Both the position numbers and the translations under genes were made by a program. Shown one piece after another: positions 44,834 through 54,941 of a stretch of DNA of 64,000 nt. The notes below the pieces were generated by a model. It did no database searches. It worked only from the letters and a program-made list of their open reading frames with translations, and was not told where the DNA came from. Source of the DNA: Melioribacteraceae bacterium. GTDB taxonomy: Bacteria > Bacteroidota > Ignavibacteria > Ignavibacteriales > Melioribacteraceae. The stretch's first letter is position 1, and every line of letters starts with the position of its first letter. Location of the stretch: contig JAIOZI010000001.1 of assembly GCA_021740785.1 (NCBI GenBank), positions 186,001-250,000 on the forward strand, in the 5' to 3' direction.

Positions 44834-45402
44834 TCAGCCGTATCATTAAAGTTGGTTAATGAATTTACAGTTATTTTTGAATAATTTCTATATCTTTCTG
44901 CGGAATTTTCAAAATCCGATATTTCATCTTGCGTTAAATCTCTCATGATTTTTGCCGGTACACCAGCAGCAAGCTTACCGGTTGGAACAATAAATCCAGG
45001 TTTAACAACTGCCCCGGCAGCAACCATTGAATTCTTTTTAATAACTGCTCCGTCCAAAACTATCGCTCCGATTCCTATGAAACAAAGGTCATCAACCGTA
45101 CAGCCATGAAGTTTTACCGAATGCCCTATTGTAACCTTATCACCAATGTTCAACGGAAATTTACCGTTTGTAACATGAAGCATACATAAATCCTGGATGT
45201 TCGTCATTCTTCCGATTCTAACATAATGAACATCACCGCGTATAACTGAATTATACCAAACGCTGGAATCTTCCCCGATCTCAACATCACCGACTATTTT
45301 TGAACCTGATGCTAAAAATACAGAAGGATGAATATTCGGAAAGGTATTTTTATAAGGGAATAATTTAGTTTCGTTATCTATTTGAATTCCGGTGGATTCC
45401 AA
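44830..45402 (-). CDS. Gamma-class carbonic anhydrase-family protein
   Basis: A left-handed beta-helix protein of about 190 residues, with hexapeptide repeats ('GSKIVGDVEIGEDSSVW', 'NSVIRGDVHYVRIG'). The metal-binding His residues are present in 'CMLHVT' and 'IGHSVKLHGCTV', as in the YrdA/PaaY/CaiE group. Activity as a carbonic anhydrase is uncertain for this group. I prefer TTG 45402, nine bases after GGAG, over TTG 45417, which has no ribosome site. It overlaps the DUF3108 gene by 25 bases. Confidence 0.86.
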   Translation of the reverse strand: MESTGIQIDNETKLFPYKNTFPNIHPSVFLASGSKIVGDVEIGEDSSVWYNSVIRGDVHYVRIGRMTNIQDLCMLHVTNGKFPLNIGDKVTIGHSVKLHGCTVDDLCFIGIGAIVLDGAVIKKNSMVAAGAVVKPGFIVPTGKLAAGVPAKIMRDLTQDEISDFENSAERYRNYSKITVNSLTNFNDTAE

Positions 45403-46187
45403 TCTTTTTTTCTCCAACTTATTAATTCAGCGGTAATTTCACCGATTAAAACATTTAATTTTGCTTGTACCGGAATTTTTTGATAATCACTCGTGAACCA
45501 CCCAACAAAATCACCGTTTAAACCAAAAATTCCTTTGAAATTTGTATTCCCGTCAACCCTAACAGTTGATATCGGATAACTCACTGCATCAATTTGAATC
45601 TTTTCTACTTCGCTGTAAAAATTTACATTCGTTAATTCTTTTTGCTCCTTAATAAAAACCGGGACTGTTGTTTTAAGTTGTTTACCTGAAGAAGCTCTTG
45701 CAAAGAAAAATAGCGATAATCCATCTTGAAATTTTTGATTTATATCACAGGTCGAATCTGTCCATACGGTATATGGCGTTAACTTTCCCTTCTTTACTTT
45801 AACAAAATTCTCATCATATATAAAATCATAATTTGTGAAATAAGTATTATCTTTAGAGATATGCAAATATCTTAGAGCATGACTAAAGAACGTTGTATCC
45901 AGCTTAGTTTGATATATTTCGTGCAGATCTACAAAAGGCAGTCCTTTATAAGAATCGACAAACACCTTGGCATTATAAAAAGTTTTTCCGTTTTCCTTTT
46001 TCTTATTCAATACCTGGAATTTTAATTCACCTATACTTATGAAGAGATACTTTACTTCATAAACTAATTCTTCTCCTACTTCAAGTTCAAATTCAGTTTT
46101 AAATTCACCTTGACCATCGTTATTGATTTGTGCAATCAATCCCGGTATTGAAAAAAGAAAATAGGATGCAATTATTAACAAATACAT
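45378..46187 (-). CDS. DUF3108-family exported protein
   Basis: A 269-residue protein with a signal peptide (1-19, ending IAQ) and the DUF3108 fold: 'FELEVGEELVYEVKYLFISI' start, 'GKTFYNAKVFVDSYKGLPF' and 'FQDGLSLFFFARA'. It is a beta-rich periplasmic or outer-membrane-associated protein. Its start overlaps the ctpA stop by one base (TAATG). Function unknown. Confidence 0.83.
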   Translation of the reverse strand: MYLLIIASYFLFSIPGLIAQINNDGQGEFKTEFELEVGEELVYEVKYLFISIGELKFQVLNKKKENGKTFYNAKVFVDSYKGLPFVDLHEIYQTKLDTTFFSHALRYLHISKDNTYFTNYDFIYDENFVKVKKGKLTPYTVWTDSTCDINQKFQDGLSLFFFARASSGKQLKTTVPVFIKEQKELTNVNFYSEVEKIQIDAVSYPISTVRVDGNTNFKGIFGLNGDFVGWFTSDYQKIPVQAKLNVLIGEITAELISWRKKDWNPPEFK

Positions 46188-47794
46188 TAATTTAGACCTG
46201 TTAATTTTTCCGTCTCGGGAAAAATATCTATTGCCTTTAGAAACGGTTTATCTTCTTTTAAAAGTACTGAATACCAGCCCTCATTTTTCCAAAATTCTCT
46301 TGCAATAAAAGCTTTCAGTCTTGTTCTGATATATGATTCATCTTCATTAAACTCTTTCTCAATATATTCGATTTCATTTTTCTCAGCAAATTTTATAAAA
46401 TCCTTAATCTCAGTTTCATCAAATACAAAATCATTCATGAACTTATTCAAATCGTCTCCGAAAATAATTTTGATTTTCCCGGAATTATTATCCAAATAAG
46501 TCCTAATAAATTGATAAAATATATTCGCTCTCTGCAGATTGGCTGAATAATCGGAAAGACGATCTGATTTTACAATATAATCGGGTGTAATACCTCCGCC
46601 GCCGAAAACTTCTCTTCCGGAATTTGTGTGAAATACCGGTCTCGTCGTATCACTCTTTTCAATATTATGATTTAGATTTTCTCCTTCGTCCTCATCTCTT
46701 TTCATCAAATCAGAATAATAATCTTCTTTGTCTTTATAATCTCTTTGAATTTCTCTTCCTGAAGGAGTGAAATATTTTGAAACAGTTATCCTTACAGCCG
46801 AATTATCCGACAAAATAAAAGGACGCTGCACCAAACCTTTCCCGAATGTGGTTTCACCTATTATCAATCCTCTGTCCCAATCCTGAATTGCTCCCGCAAC
46901 AATTTCACTTGCCGACGCACTGCCGCGATTAACTAAAACAATTAAAGGTATGTTTTCGGATGCATAAGTTTTCACCGCTCTAAATTCTTCATCGAATTCT
47001 TCTCTTCTTCCTTTTGTATAAACAATCAGTTTATCGCCGTCAAGAAATAAATCCGCTACTTGAAATGCCTGAGAAAGAAGTCCGCCGGGGTTATTCCTTA
47101 AATCCAATACGAGTTTTTTCATACCGCGATTTTGCAATTTTGTAAGAGCTTGTTTCAATTCCGTAGTTGTAGTCTCAGCAAATTTGGAGAGACTTACATA
47201 ACCAATTTTGTCATCAACCATTATAGAAGATTCAACCGAATAGAGCGGAATTTCATCTCTGATGATTACAAAATCATACTGCTTATTATTCGTGGGACGA
47301 AAAACTTTTAACTTTACTTCACTTCCCTTCTCTCCTCTCAAATTTTCAATCACTTCATCATTCGTAAAGCCGATGCAGCTCTCATCATTAATTTCGATTA
47401 TCCTATCACCGGATTGAATACCGACTGCTTCACTGGGACCGCCGGTAATCGGCGAAACAACCGTGATTGTGTCCTTAACTACCTGGAATTCGACTCCAAT
47501 TCCCTCAAAGTTTCCCCGGAATTCTTCCTCCGCAATCTCCTGCTGCCTCGGTGGTATATAAACAGTGTGCGGATCTAAATTTGAGAGCATTCCTTCAATT
47601 GCATCATCAACTAGTTTTTGTGAATCAACATCCTCGATATAATATTTCTGTGTGAAAGTTAATACATCATTAAATTTTTTTATACTCTCTCGTAAGTTAT
47701 CGCTTGGGAAAATATTATTGTATTGAATTCCCAAATAAATACCGATAATTAATCCAAGTGCAATAAGTGGAATTTTATTTTTTGAGTTGAACAT
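46187..47794 (-). CDS. ctpA: S41-family C-terminal processing peptidase
   Basis: A 535-residue periplasmic serine protease with an N-terminal membrane anchor (8-23), a PDZ domain (about 95-175, 'GIGVEFQVVKDTITVVSPIT') and the S41 core. The catalytic pair is Ser294 ('RGSASASEIVAG') and Lys319 ('ETTFGKGLVQ'). It degrades or trims proteins at their C-termini, possibly regulating peptidoglycan hydrolases. It precedes the DUF3108 gene and follows the Wzi-like gene by 12 bases. Confidence 0.94.
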   Translation of the reverse strand: MFNSKNKIPLIALGLIIGIYLGIQYNNIFPSDNLRESIKKFNDVLTFTQKYYIEDVDSQKLVDDAIEGMLSNLDPHTVYIPPRQQEIAEEEFRGNFEGIGVEFQVVKDTITVVSPITGGPSEAVGIQSGDRIIEINDESCIGFTNDEVIENLRGEKGSEVKLKVFRPTNNKQYDFVIIRDEIPLYSVESSIMVDDKIGYVSLSKFAETTTTELKQALTKLQNRGMKKLVLDLRNNPGGLLSQAFQVADLFLDGDKLIVYTKGRREEFDEEFRAVKTYASENIPLIVLVNRGSASASEIVAGAIQDWDRGLIIGETTFGKGLVQRPFILSDNSAVRITVSKYFTPSGREIQRDYKDKEDYYSDLMKRDEDEGENLNHNIEKSDTTRPVFHTNSGREVFGGGGITPDYIVKSDRLSDYSANLQRANIFYQFIRTYLDNNSGKIKIIFGDDLNKFMNDFVFDETEIKDFIKFAEKNEIEYIEKEFNEDESYIRTRLKAFIAREFWKNEGWYSVLLKEDKPFLKAIDIFPETEKLTGLN

Positions 47795-47806
47795 TGTTAC
47801 TCCAGA

Positions 47807-49471
47807 TCAGATCTTTATTTTAAATGAAAGACTTCCGAAAATATTTTTTGTATCGCCATGGTAAAATGTATTATTCTTTGTATACTCCGATGTCAGCACC
47901 AAATGATAATTATTGATTGGTTCGTAAATAAGCTGCACTCCAATGATGGTTTTATACTCGAGCATACCATCAAGAAAGTTGACTTGTTGTTCATCCCCGA
48001 CACGGTAACCGACTTGAATATCTCCGCCGTAATTAGTGTTTACGGAACCATCGTTATTTAATTTGTTTGCTCCATGAATAGTGTAATCGAAATATGAATA
48101 AACCGAAAGTCGATGAGTGAATCGGTAATCGATACCAAAATGATAAATCTCGCTATTTGGTTGTATATCGGAGGCTAAATTAAAACTTTGTGTTGTGAAA
48201 TTATTGTTGTTAATCCTATGTGAATAAACATATGGCTCAATTCGCATATATTGAAAATCAAACTCAATCGGTACAGTGGAATAGAATGGAATAGCTGTTA
48301 AACCGATATCAAATAATGTTTGATTACCATACCATTTCTTACCGATTTTACTGAAATCAATATCATCGATTAAAAGGGCAGCATAGAATTTGAAACCACG
48401 TATTGAGTTATTTTTAACATCGAAAAACAACATAGAATTATCTCTGTCTTGATTCGAATGTTCAACACTCTTGTAGAATGCAAACGGATTTAGATATGCT
48501 AAGTCCATTGATCTGCGTGAATAAATTATCATTTCACCAAAACCGATTGAGAGATGTTTTGAAAAATCAAATGCTACTCTATGATATGCAATATACTTTT
48601 CGGTCACTTCTCTAGTAGAACCTTCAATTGGATCTTGAACAATATTCATATTACCTAATAACTTCCCGTGAAAATAAGAGAAATGAAAAAACTTATACCC
48701 AAAATTGAAAAGAGCGTAATCAAAAACCGGTGAATTGTTTCCCAATAATGATTTATTAAATCCGTACCCGGCATTTATTCTATCTCTTCCGATCTTTATT
48801 TTTACATGATCAAACTCACCTAACAAATAACCTTCCGTTTCATCAAAATAATCATTGCCGATTCCTGCATTTTCTAAATTAAACTTATAGTTGTATGCCA
48901 GTGTAGTTCGCTTTAATGCGAGTGTTCTATTCCCAAAAAATGTTCCATTCATTCCCTTTAAGTAAAAACCGATTTTACCATAAAATGATCCTTTCAATAT
49001 TCCGCCGAACCTAATCAATTCAGTATTTTCATTAAAAGAAGGCTCTATATTTTTCTGAGTTAAATAAGTGCCTTCACCAACAAAGTTTGCAAAAAAGTTA
49101 AACGTAGAATCGTTGTAATAGTAGAGATATTTTTCTTTTTCGGATAGTAAAGATTCAATTGAAATATCACTAGATAAACTTGATGATTTTTCCGTAGTGC
49201 CGAAAAGTTCCAATTCAAATTCAGTTAAATAATCAGTTAGTATTTTCAGATCAATTGCATCTAATTCACTTTTCTTATCGATAATAATCTTTAAGAATTT
49301 CGAAATTTCATTTCGTGTTTTGGGAATCTCAAAGGAATTATAATTTTCTATTATTCCGAGATTCTCCATTCTGTTTAGAAATCGATAAACCGTATTATCG
49401 GATTCTACATAACCGACCTGTGCGAATATGAATCCGCTTAAAAAGAAATAAATCAACAAATATTTTTTCAC
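47807..49471 (-). CDS. Outer-membrane beta-barrel protein, Wzi-like
   Basis: A 554-residue protein with a signal peptide ('KKYLLIYFFLSGFIFAQ') and long amphipathic beta-strands, ending in Lys-Ile after 'GSLSFKIKI'. The content ('IKIGRDRINAGYGFNKSLLG', 'LSIGFGEMIIYSRRSMDLAY') is typical of capsule-assembly Wzi-family barrels. I chose GTG 49471, whose G overlaps the stop TAG of the preceding GT2 gene (TAGTG) and which gives a clean signal peptide; an ATG at 49489 adds six polar residues. Wzi-type proteins tether surface polysaccharide. Confidence 0.76.
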   Translation of the reverse strand: MKKYLLIYFFLSGFIFAQVGYVESDNTVYRFLNRMENLGIIENYNSFEIPKTRNEISKFLKIIIDKKSELDAIDLKILTDYLTEFELELFGTTEKSSSLSSDISIESLLSEKEKYLYYYNDSTFNFFANFVGEGTYLTQKNIEPSFNENTELIRFGGILKGSFYGKIGFYLKGMNGTFFGNRTLALKRTTLAYNYKFNLENAGIGNDYFDETEGYLLGEFDHVKIKIGRDRINAGYGFNKSLLGNNSPVFDYALFNFGYKFFHFSYFHGKLLGNMNIVQDPIEGSTREVTEKYIAYHRVAFDFSKHLSIGFGEMIIYSRRSMDLAYLNPFAFYKSVEHSNQDRDNSMLFFDVKNNSIRGFKFYAALLIDDIDFSKIGKKWYGNQTLFDIGLTAIPFYSTVPIEFDFQYMRIEPYVYSHRINNNNFTTQSFNLASDIQPNSEIYHFGIDYRFTHRLSVYSYFDYTIHGANKLNNDGSVNTNYGGDIQVGYRVGDEQQVNFLDGMLEYKTIIGVQLIYEPINNYHLVLTSEYTKNNTFYHGDTKNIFGSLSFKIKI

Positions 49472-50199
49472 TAGCGAATTTCTTCCCATGTTTTTGATAA
49501 TGATTTATGTTTGAGCATAACAAAAATACTATTTAGCAGCCACGTGAAAAATATTTTTACATGACCGTGTTTCCGGTATCTTCGGGGTGATTCATATATT
49601 ACGATTTCTCTTGAGAATAATATTTTACCGTTTCTCCTGATTCGTTTGAACAAATCAAAATCTTCTCCGGCAGCTAAGTTATTATTATAACCATTATTTT
49701 CATCAAAAACTTTTCTTTTAATGATATGACACTCGCCTCTGCCCATCCCCACGCCGATAATATTCAGTACATGAAAATAGTTATTATAAAATGATAAAAA
49801 TATTTTATCGACTAACTTGGATTCCTCCGGGAAAATTGATACACAGCATGTCATAGCCGAATAATTTGAATCAGCAAATGAATTGCTAATTAATTCAAAA
49901 AACTTTTCAGGAGATGAAATTAAAATATCACCGTTAAGAAAAATCAAAATATCTCCTTCAGCCATATCGGCGCCGAGATTTCTTCCCTCACCAATATTTT
50001 GATTTCGATTTTCCGTATGCTCAATAAATTTATCGGAATGATTAAGTGCATATTCTCTCGTACCATCCGTACTCCCGCCATCTGAAATGATTATTTCATA
50101 ATCATAATTTTTTCTAAGAGTCACATCATTTAATTGATCAAGTAGATTTGGCAACAGTTTTATTTCGTTAAGCGTAGGAATTATAATACTAAATTTCAA
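49471..50199 (-). CDS. Glycosyltransferase family 2
   Basis: A 242-residue GT-A enzyme: 'SIIIPTLNEIKLLPNLLDQL', 'IIISDGGSTDGTREYAL', and the acceptor-loop 'GMGRGECHIIKR'. The DxD position is Gly-Asp ('FLNGDILI'). A hydrophobic C-terminal segment ('VKIFFTWLLNSIFVMLKH') suggests membrane association. It overlaps the Wzi-like gene and follows the DUF2279 gene by 17 bases, so it may build the polysaccharide handled by the barrel; this is inference from position. Confidence 0.86.
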   Translation of the reverse strand: MKFSIIIPTLNEIKLLPNLLDQLNDVTLRKNYDYEIIISDGGSTDGTREYALNHSDKFIEHTENRNQNIGEGRNLGADMAEGDILIFLNGDILISSPEKFFELISNSFADSNYSAMTCCVSIFPEESKLVDKIFLSFYNNYFHVLNIIGVGMGRGECHIIKRKVFDENNGYNNNLAAGEDFDLFKRIRRNGKILFSREIVIYESPRRYRKHGHVKIFFTWLLNSIFVMLKHKSLSKTWEEIR

Positions 50200-50216
50200 A
50201 ATCAGCTCTATCTCTA

Positions 50217-51161
50217 TTAATAAGCAAAAACTAAAAATGCCGTATTGGGGGAAATCCTAATTCCCGGCAACGGAAAATGTAAATAATTCAATGTGTTTTT
50301 TATGAACTGCCATACGGGACCATGAAGAGGTAATTCCTCTGCATCAAGATCGAAACCAATAAAAAAATTCTTAGTTCCTCCTCCCCTTCCATCCAAATCT
50401 TGAACCCCGTAACCAATCGAAAGCATTAAAAATGAAGGCCAATGTTCAGAAAGATTTTCAGGTAAAAGATTTTTCATTCTGAATGAAAGCCACAACTTCT
50501 GTCCTTGATAATCATCGGCAACATTTAAATCTTCTTTCTCTCCATTAAGATATTGATCCGATGGATAATAACTTACTCTTGGTTGAAAATTCTTCAAGAA
50601 CGGATAATAATATTGCATAACCGAATAAGTTGCTCCGAGAAAATCAAACGTAACATCGCCGGGACTGAATCCCCACTTAGGACCGTAGCCGTCTTCAATT
50701 TCCAGGTATGTCTGCATCGCCAATGCTCCTGCAGCAGCCAGCCAATATGATGTTTCCGCTTGTACTCCGCCTGCTTCTAAGCCGGCTGAGAAAAAATGAC
50801 TGATTGTATAAGTGCCGTAGAAATGACCGAGTTTATCGATCCATAATGCATATTTCCAATCATGCGTAATTTTAAATTCAGTCTTCTGATCTTTCCACCA
50901 AGTATTTGCATAATAATTATTGATTGCAAATATTATCCCAGAATAAGCTACACCTACCCCGGCTAATACAGGATAATTCAATTTACTTTTTAACGGATCA
51001 AATGTAAGTGCGCTAGTACCATCAAGTTCATTCAAGTTATTGGGAACCGAATACTTAAAAGTATTATAAGAAATAGCTTTCCGAGTCGAATCCTGAGAGA
51101 AACTCGACCCGTAAAAAACTAACGATAATATTAACGATATAATTATCAGCCGGAATTTCAT
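50217..51161 (-). CDS. DUF2279 (YfiM-like) exported protein
   Basis: A 314-residue protein with a signal peptide (1-22, ending SFSQ). It matches DUF2279 in 'DKLGHFYGTYTISHFFSAGL' and 'EIEDGYGPKWGFSPGDVTF'. The C-terminal half has beta-strands and ends in an aromatic residue ('TAFLVFAY'), suggesting outer-membrane location. Function unknown; YfiM of E. coli is a lipoprotein, but no lipobox Cys is visible here. Confidence 0.78.
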   Translation of the reverse strand: MKFRLIIISLILSLVFYGSSFSQDSTRKAISYNTFKYSVPNNLNELDGTSALTFDPLKSKLNYPVLAGVGVAYSGIIFAINNYYANTWWKDQKTEFKITHDWKYALWIDKLGHFYGTYTISHFFSAGLEAGGVQAETSYWLAAAGALAMQTYLEIEDGYGPKWGFSPGDVTFDFLGATYSVMQYYYPFLKNFQPRVSYYPSDQYLNGEKEDLNVADDYQGQKLWLSFRMKNLLPENLSEHWPSFLMLSIGYGVQDLDGRGGGTKNFFIGFDLDAEELPLHGPVWQFIKNTLNYLHFPLPGIRISPNTAFLVFAY

Positions 51162-51205
51162 TTTAGTTCATTTCCAAATATATGATCAGCAGATTAAAAA
51201 GTAAG

Positions 51206-52714
51206 TCACTTTTCCGGTTTCATTTGCGGAAATAGTATCACGTCTCGAATAGAAGATTGATTTGTTAACAACATAACCAATCTATCGATACCGATTCCAA
51301 GTCCGGCTGTCGGCGGCATTCCATATTCAAGTGATCTGACGAAATCATTATCAATCTGATGAGCTTCTTCATCACCTTCTTCACGCATTACCGATTGACC
51401 TTGAAACCGTTCTTTCTGATCAACCGGATCATTCAATTCACTAAATGCATTGCATAATTCTCTACCGACTACAAATCCTTCAAAACGTTCAACCATTCCC
51501 TCTTTCTCTCTGTGCTTCTTTGCGAGAGGAGATATTTCAAGAGGATAATCAATAACAAATGTAGGCTGAATTAAATTTGGTTGAACGGTAACTTCAAACA
51601 ACTCGTCAATTAATTTTCCTTTCGATTCGTCACCTTTAACATCAGCGCCATGAGATTCTGCAGCTTTATATATTTCAGAACGTGAAGCGGTAAGAACATC
51701 AATTCCCGTAATTTTTCTAATTTCTTCAACCATTGAAACTCTAGCCCATGAGCCTTCAAATTTTACAGCATGACCTTCAATTTCAAATTCAGTTTTATTG
51801 AATACTTTTTTGCACAAATGATTAACCATATTTTCAACTAATTCCATCATCCATATATAATCTTTGTAGGCAACATATAATTCCATCATCGTGAATTCAG
51901 GATTGTGTGTGCGATCCATTCCCTCATTTCTGAAATCTTTTGAAATTTCATACACGCCGTCAAATCCTCCGACAATCAATCTTTTGAGATAAAGCTCATC
52001 GGCAATTCTCAAATAATAATTTAAATCCAACGTGTTATGATGAGTCACGAACGGTCGTGCTGCAGCGCCTCCGTATAACGGTTGAAGTATAGGGGTTTCA
52101 ACTTCGAGATAACCTGCATTATCTAAATAAGCCCGCATCTCAGAAACAATTCTCGATCTTTTTATAAATACATCTTTAACTTCAGGATTTACAATAAGAT
52201 CAACGTATCGCTGCCGGTACCTTAGTTCTTTATCCGTGAATTGATCGTAAACAACTTTGTTTCCCTCTTCATCAATTACTTCTTTCGCAATTGGAATCGG
52301 TCTTAATGATTTAGTTAATAGAGTCATCGATTTAACATGCACGGATGTTTCGCCGGTTCTAGTTTTAAATACAAAACCGGATACCCCGATAATATCACCA
52401 ATATCAAGTAGTTTAAAAGCAGTATAACTTTCACCGATTTCATCTTTCCTTAAATATATTTGTATCCTTCCCTGTTGATCTTGTATATGCGCAAAAGAAG
52501 CTTTTCCCATTCTTCTTATTGCCATAATTCTGCCGGCAATACTAACATCTTTGCTTTCGTATTTCTCAAAATCATTTTTAATTTCCTGCGAATAATTTGA
52601 TACATCGTAACTATATGCGAAAGGCTCGAAGTTATTACTTCTTAACTCATTCAATTCCTCAATTCTTCTCTTCATTAAATCATTTATATCCGGCTGTAGT
52701 CCATTCTGATCCAA
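51206..52714 (-). CDS. lysS: Lysine--tRNA ligase (class II)
   Basis: A 502-residue class II aminoacyl-tRNA synthetase. The OB-fold anticodon domain (about 60-160, '[20 protein letters not shown]') is followed by the catalytic domain with motif 2 ('[20 protein letters not shown]') and motif 3 ('[20 protein letters not shown]'). Length is standard. dacB follows upstream by 12 bases. Confidence 0.96.
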   Translation of the reverse strand: MDQNGLQPDINDLMKRRIEELNELRSNNFEPFAYSYDVSNYSQEIKNDFEKYESKDVSIAGRIMAIRRMGKASFAHIQDQQGRIQIYLRKDEIGESYTAFKLLDIGDIIGVSGFVFKTRTGETSVHVKSMTLLTKSLRPIPIAKEVIDEEGNKVVYDQFTDKELRYRQRYVDLIVNPEVKDVFIKRSRIVSEMRAYLDNAGYLEVETPILQPLYGGAAARPFVTHHNTLDLNYYLRIADELYLKRLIVGGFDGVYEISKDFRNEGMDRTHNPEFTMMELYVAYKDYIWMMELVENMVNHLCKKVFNKTEFEIEGHAVKFEGSWARVSMVEEIRKITGIDVLTASRSEIYKAAESHGADVKGDESKGKLIDELFEVTVQPNLIQPTFVIDYPLEISPLAKKHREKEGMVERFEGFVVGRELCNAFSELNDPVDQKERFQGQSVMREEGDEEAHQIDNDFVRSLEYGMPPTAGLGIGIDRLVMLLTNQSSIRDVILFPQMKPEK

Positions 52715-52726
52715 TTTACTTCCTCC

Positions 52727-54241
52727 TTATTTTCTTGAAAAATTTGCTAAACGCTGACAAATCGAATCATGAATATAGTTTGCTAAACTTGAAGGTACAA
52801 GAAAATTATTCAGCAAAATGGCAAATACCAACGGTTCATTATCAGCGGTACGTAAATATCCGGCTAGTGCTCTAACGTTATTTGAATATCCCGGTTTTGC
52901 TCTTACATTATTTGTAGCCGCAGATTTTTTCATTCGAAGCGCGAGACTGCCGTCAACTCCGGCAATCGGCAGTGAATTATAAAACTCTTCAAATTGATCG
53001 CTTTTATAAATGTAAGTAAGCGCATTAACAATTTGTTTTGGTGTGATTAAATTCAGTTTTGAAAGTCCCGAACCATCTGCAATAACAAGATTTTCCGCGT
53101 TAATACCCATAAGGTAAAACAAATCCTTACAAGCATTAACTCCATTTTCAACACTGCCGTAGTTATATAATTCCAATCCCAGGGTTTTAATTAATTGTTC
53201 AGCGTAAAAGTTATTGCTGTTTTTATTAATATCTTTAATTATCTCGATCAACATCACGGATTTATGATTGAAAATAGGTATTGTGTTTTCATAATTTATC
53301 TCTCCGGTTACATTATCCAAATCATAAGAAGTTCCAACTACTTCGATTCCGTTTTCAATTAATACTTCTTTTAAGATCGAGACTGTATACTCAGTAGGAT
53401 CTTTCACCGTAACATAGGTCTGAAACATTTCATCCGTATTTGAGATATTACCCTGCAGACTAATTATGTTTGTTCCCCGTTTTCTGAAAGCTTCTATTTC
53501 TGATTTATTATCCGTTGATGTAAGTACTTTATTAACAATATTGAAACCTCCGACTGCCGGTTCTGCCGTAACTTTTGCAGGCATATTCGGTTCAGTTGGT
53601 TTAACAGTGATACTGATTAAATTATCATTAAACGATAAAGCGCTAGCTGGAGCCATATACCAATAACTTTCCAAATCCCATGACCAGCCTCTTGCCAATC
53701 CTAAATCGTCGAATGCATTATCATCACCGATAATATCACCGTCAATTTTACGAATGCCGTGCATTTTTAGTGAATCCGCCCATCTTTCAAAAACCGATGT
53801 TAAACTTCCGCCATAAAACCTGTTCGAAATCGTAGGATCCCCGCTTCCCCTTACGATGAGATTCCCTTTTAGAATTCCGTTTTTAATTTTCCCTTCTGTG
53901 AGTAATGTGGTTTTATATTGGAAATCGGGACCAAGTAAAAGCAGTGCTGCCGATGTTGTAAATATTTTTATTGTTGAGGCAGGAATAAAAAGTTTATCCG
54001 AATTTACTTTATATAACACTTCCCCGGTTTTCAGTGACTTTATGTAAACACCCCAAAATGCATTTGCAAAATTCGGATCATTGATTGTGTCATCCAACTG
54101 ATTGCGTAGTTCAATTAAATTTGAGACCGGTAAATCTTGCTCATTTTTTAGTTGAGATGTATCTTTAATTTGTGCTGAGGAAGTTGAAATAAAAAAAAAG
54201 ATTAGTGCAATATGAATTATGAAACTACGCATACGTTTCAT
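52727..54241 (-). CDS. dacB: D-alanyl-D-alanine carboxypeptidase/endopeptidase (PBP4 family)
   Basis: A 504-residue serine peptidase (S13) with a signal peptide (ending SSAQ). SxxK is at Ser89/Lys92 (ASTIKIF), with a long insertion as in PBP4, and SxN lies in 'NKNSNNFYAEQ'. The KTG box is KPG here (Lys449-Pro450-Gly451 in 'VRAKPGYSNNVRALAG'). It should cut peptidoglycan cross-links in the periplasm, but the changed box leaves activity open. It lies between lysS and the pseudouridine synthase gene, overlapping the latter by 17 bases. Confidence 0.92.
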   Translation of the reverse strand: MKRMRSFIIHIALIFFFISTSSAQIKDTSQLKNEQDLPVSNLIELRNQLDDTINDPNFANAFWGVYIKSLKTGEVLYKVNSDKLFIPASTIKIFTTSAALLLLGPDFQYKTTLLTEGKIKNGILKGNLIVRGSGDPTISNRFYGGSLTSVFERWADSLKMHGIRKIDGDIIGDDNAFDDLGLARGWSWDLESYWYMAPASALSFNDNLISITVKPTEPNMPAKVTAEPAVGGFNIVNKVLTSTDNKSEIEAFRKRGTNIISLQGNISNTDEMFQTYVTVKDPTEYTVSILKEVLIENGIEVVGTSYDLDNVTGEINYENTIPIFNHKSVMLIEIIKDINKNSNNFYAEQLIKTLGLELYNYGSVENGVNACKDLFYLMGINAENLVIADGSGLSKLNLITPKQIVNALTYIYKSDQFEEFYNSLPIAGVDGSLALRMKKSAATNNVRAKPGYSNNVRALAGYLRTADNEPLVFAILLNNFLVPSSLANYIHDSICQRLANFSRK

Positions 54242-54941
54242 AAAACTTTTTCAATTCATCTTTAGTGATTTTTCTGTATTCACCATATTTAAGATTATCA
54301 ACAGTAAATCCATCGAATTTTTCTCTTTCCAATTCAAGCACATTGTATCCCAGAGCTTGAAACATGTTCTTAACAAAATGATTTCTTCCCTCCATAGCTG
54401 TTACCCGGAGCCAGACATGATTAGATTCTTTAATGAATTCAATACTCTCAAATTTACTTTTCTTTCTATCAAGAGTTAATCCGCTCATCATTTTGGACCG
54501 GTGTTCTTCTGAAATCGGTCTGTCAATTTTCACTTTATAAATTCTAGGAACTTTATTGCTTGGATGAGTAATTAAATTTGAGAATTCACCGTCATTAGTA
54601 AGCAGCAAGACTCCGGTTGTATTAAAATCCAATCTCCCGACAGGAAATATTTTTTTATTAGTTTTTATTAACTCAATTACCGTTAGTCTCTTTTTGTCAT
54701 CCTTTGTTGTAGTTACAAAACCTTTTGGTTTATTCAACAAAAAATAAACTTTATTCTCGATTCGTAAAGATTGACCATCTACAATAATATTATCGACAGA
54801 AGGATTGATTTTCATACCCATTTCTCTGACGGTTTTACCATTTACAACTACTCTGCCTTGTTCAATCAATTCATCCGCTTTTCTTCTTGAAGCAATACCG
54901 CACTCCGATATATATTTATTCAGCCGAATCTGATTCATCAC
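54225..54941 (-). CDS. RsuA/RluB-family pseudouridine synthase
   Basis: A 238-residue enzyme with an N-terminal S4 RNA-binding domain ('IRLNKYISECGIASRRKADE') and the RsuA-type catalytic domain. The catalytic Asp is in 'VGRLDFNTTGVLLLTNDGE'. 'YKVKIDRPISEEH' and 'AMEGRNHFVKNMFQALGY' are family-typical. The RluB-like 23S assignment (around U2605) is likely but not certain. It overlaps scpB by 26 bases. Confidence 0.9.
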   Translation of the reverse strand: MMNQIRLNKYISECGIASRRKADELIEQGRVVVNGKTVREMGMKINPSVDNIIVDGQSLRIENKVYFLLNKPKGFVTTTKDDKKRLTVIELIKTNKKIFPVGRLDFNTTGVLLLTNDGEFSNLITHPSNKVPRIYKVKIDRPISEEHRSKMMSGLTLDRKKSKFESIEFIKESNHVWLRVTAMEGRNHFVKNMFQALGYNVLELEREKFDGFTVDNLKYGEYRKITKDELKKFYETYA

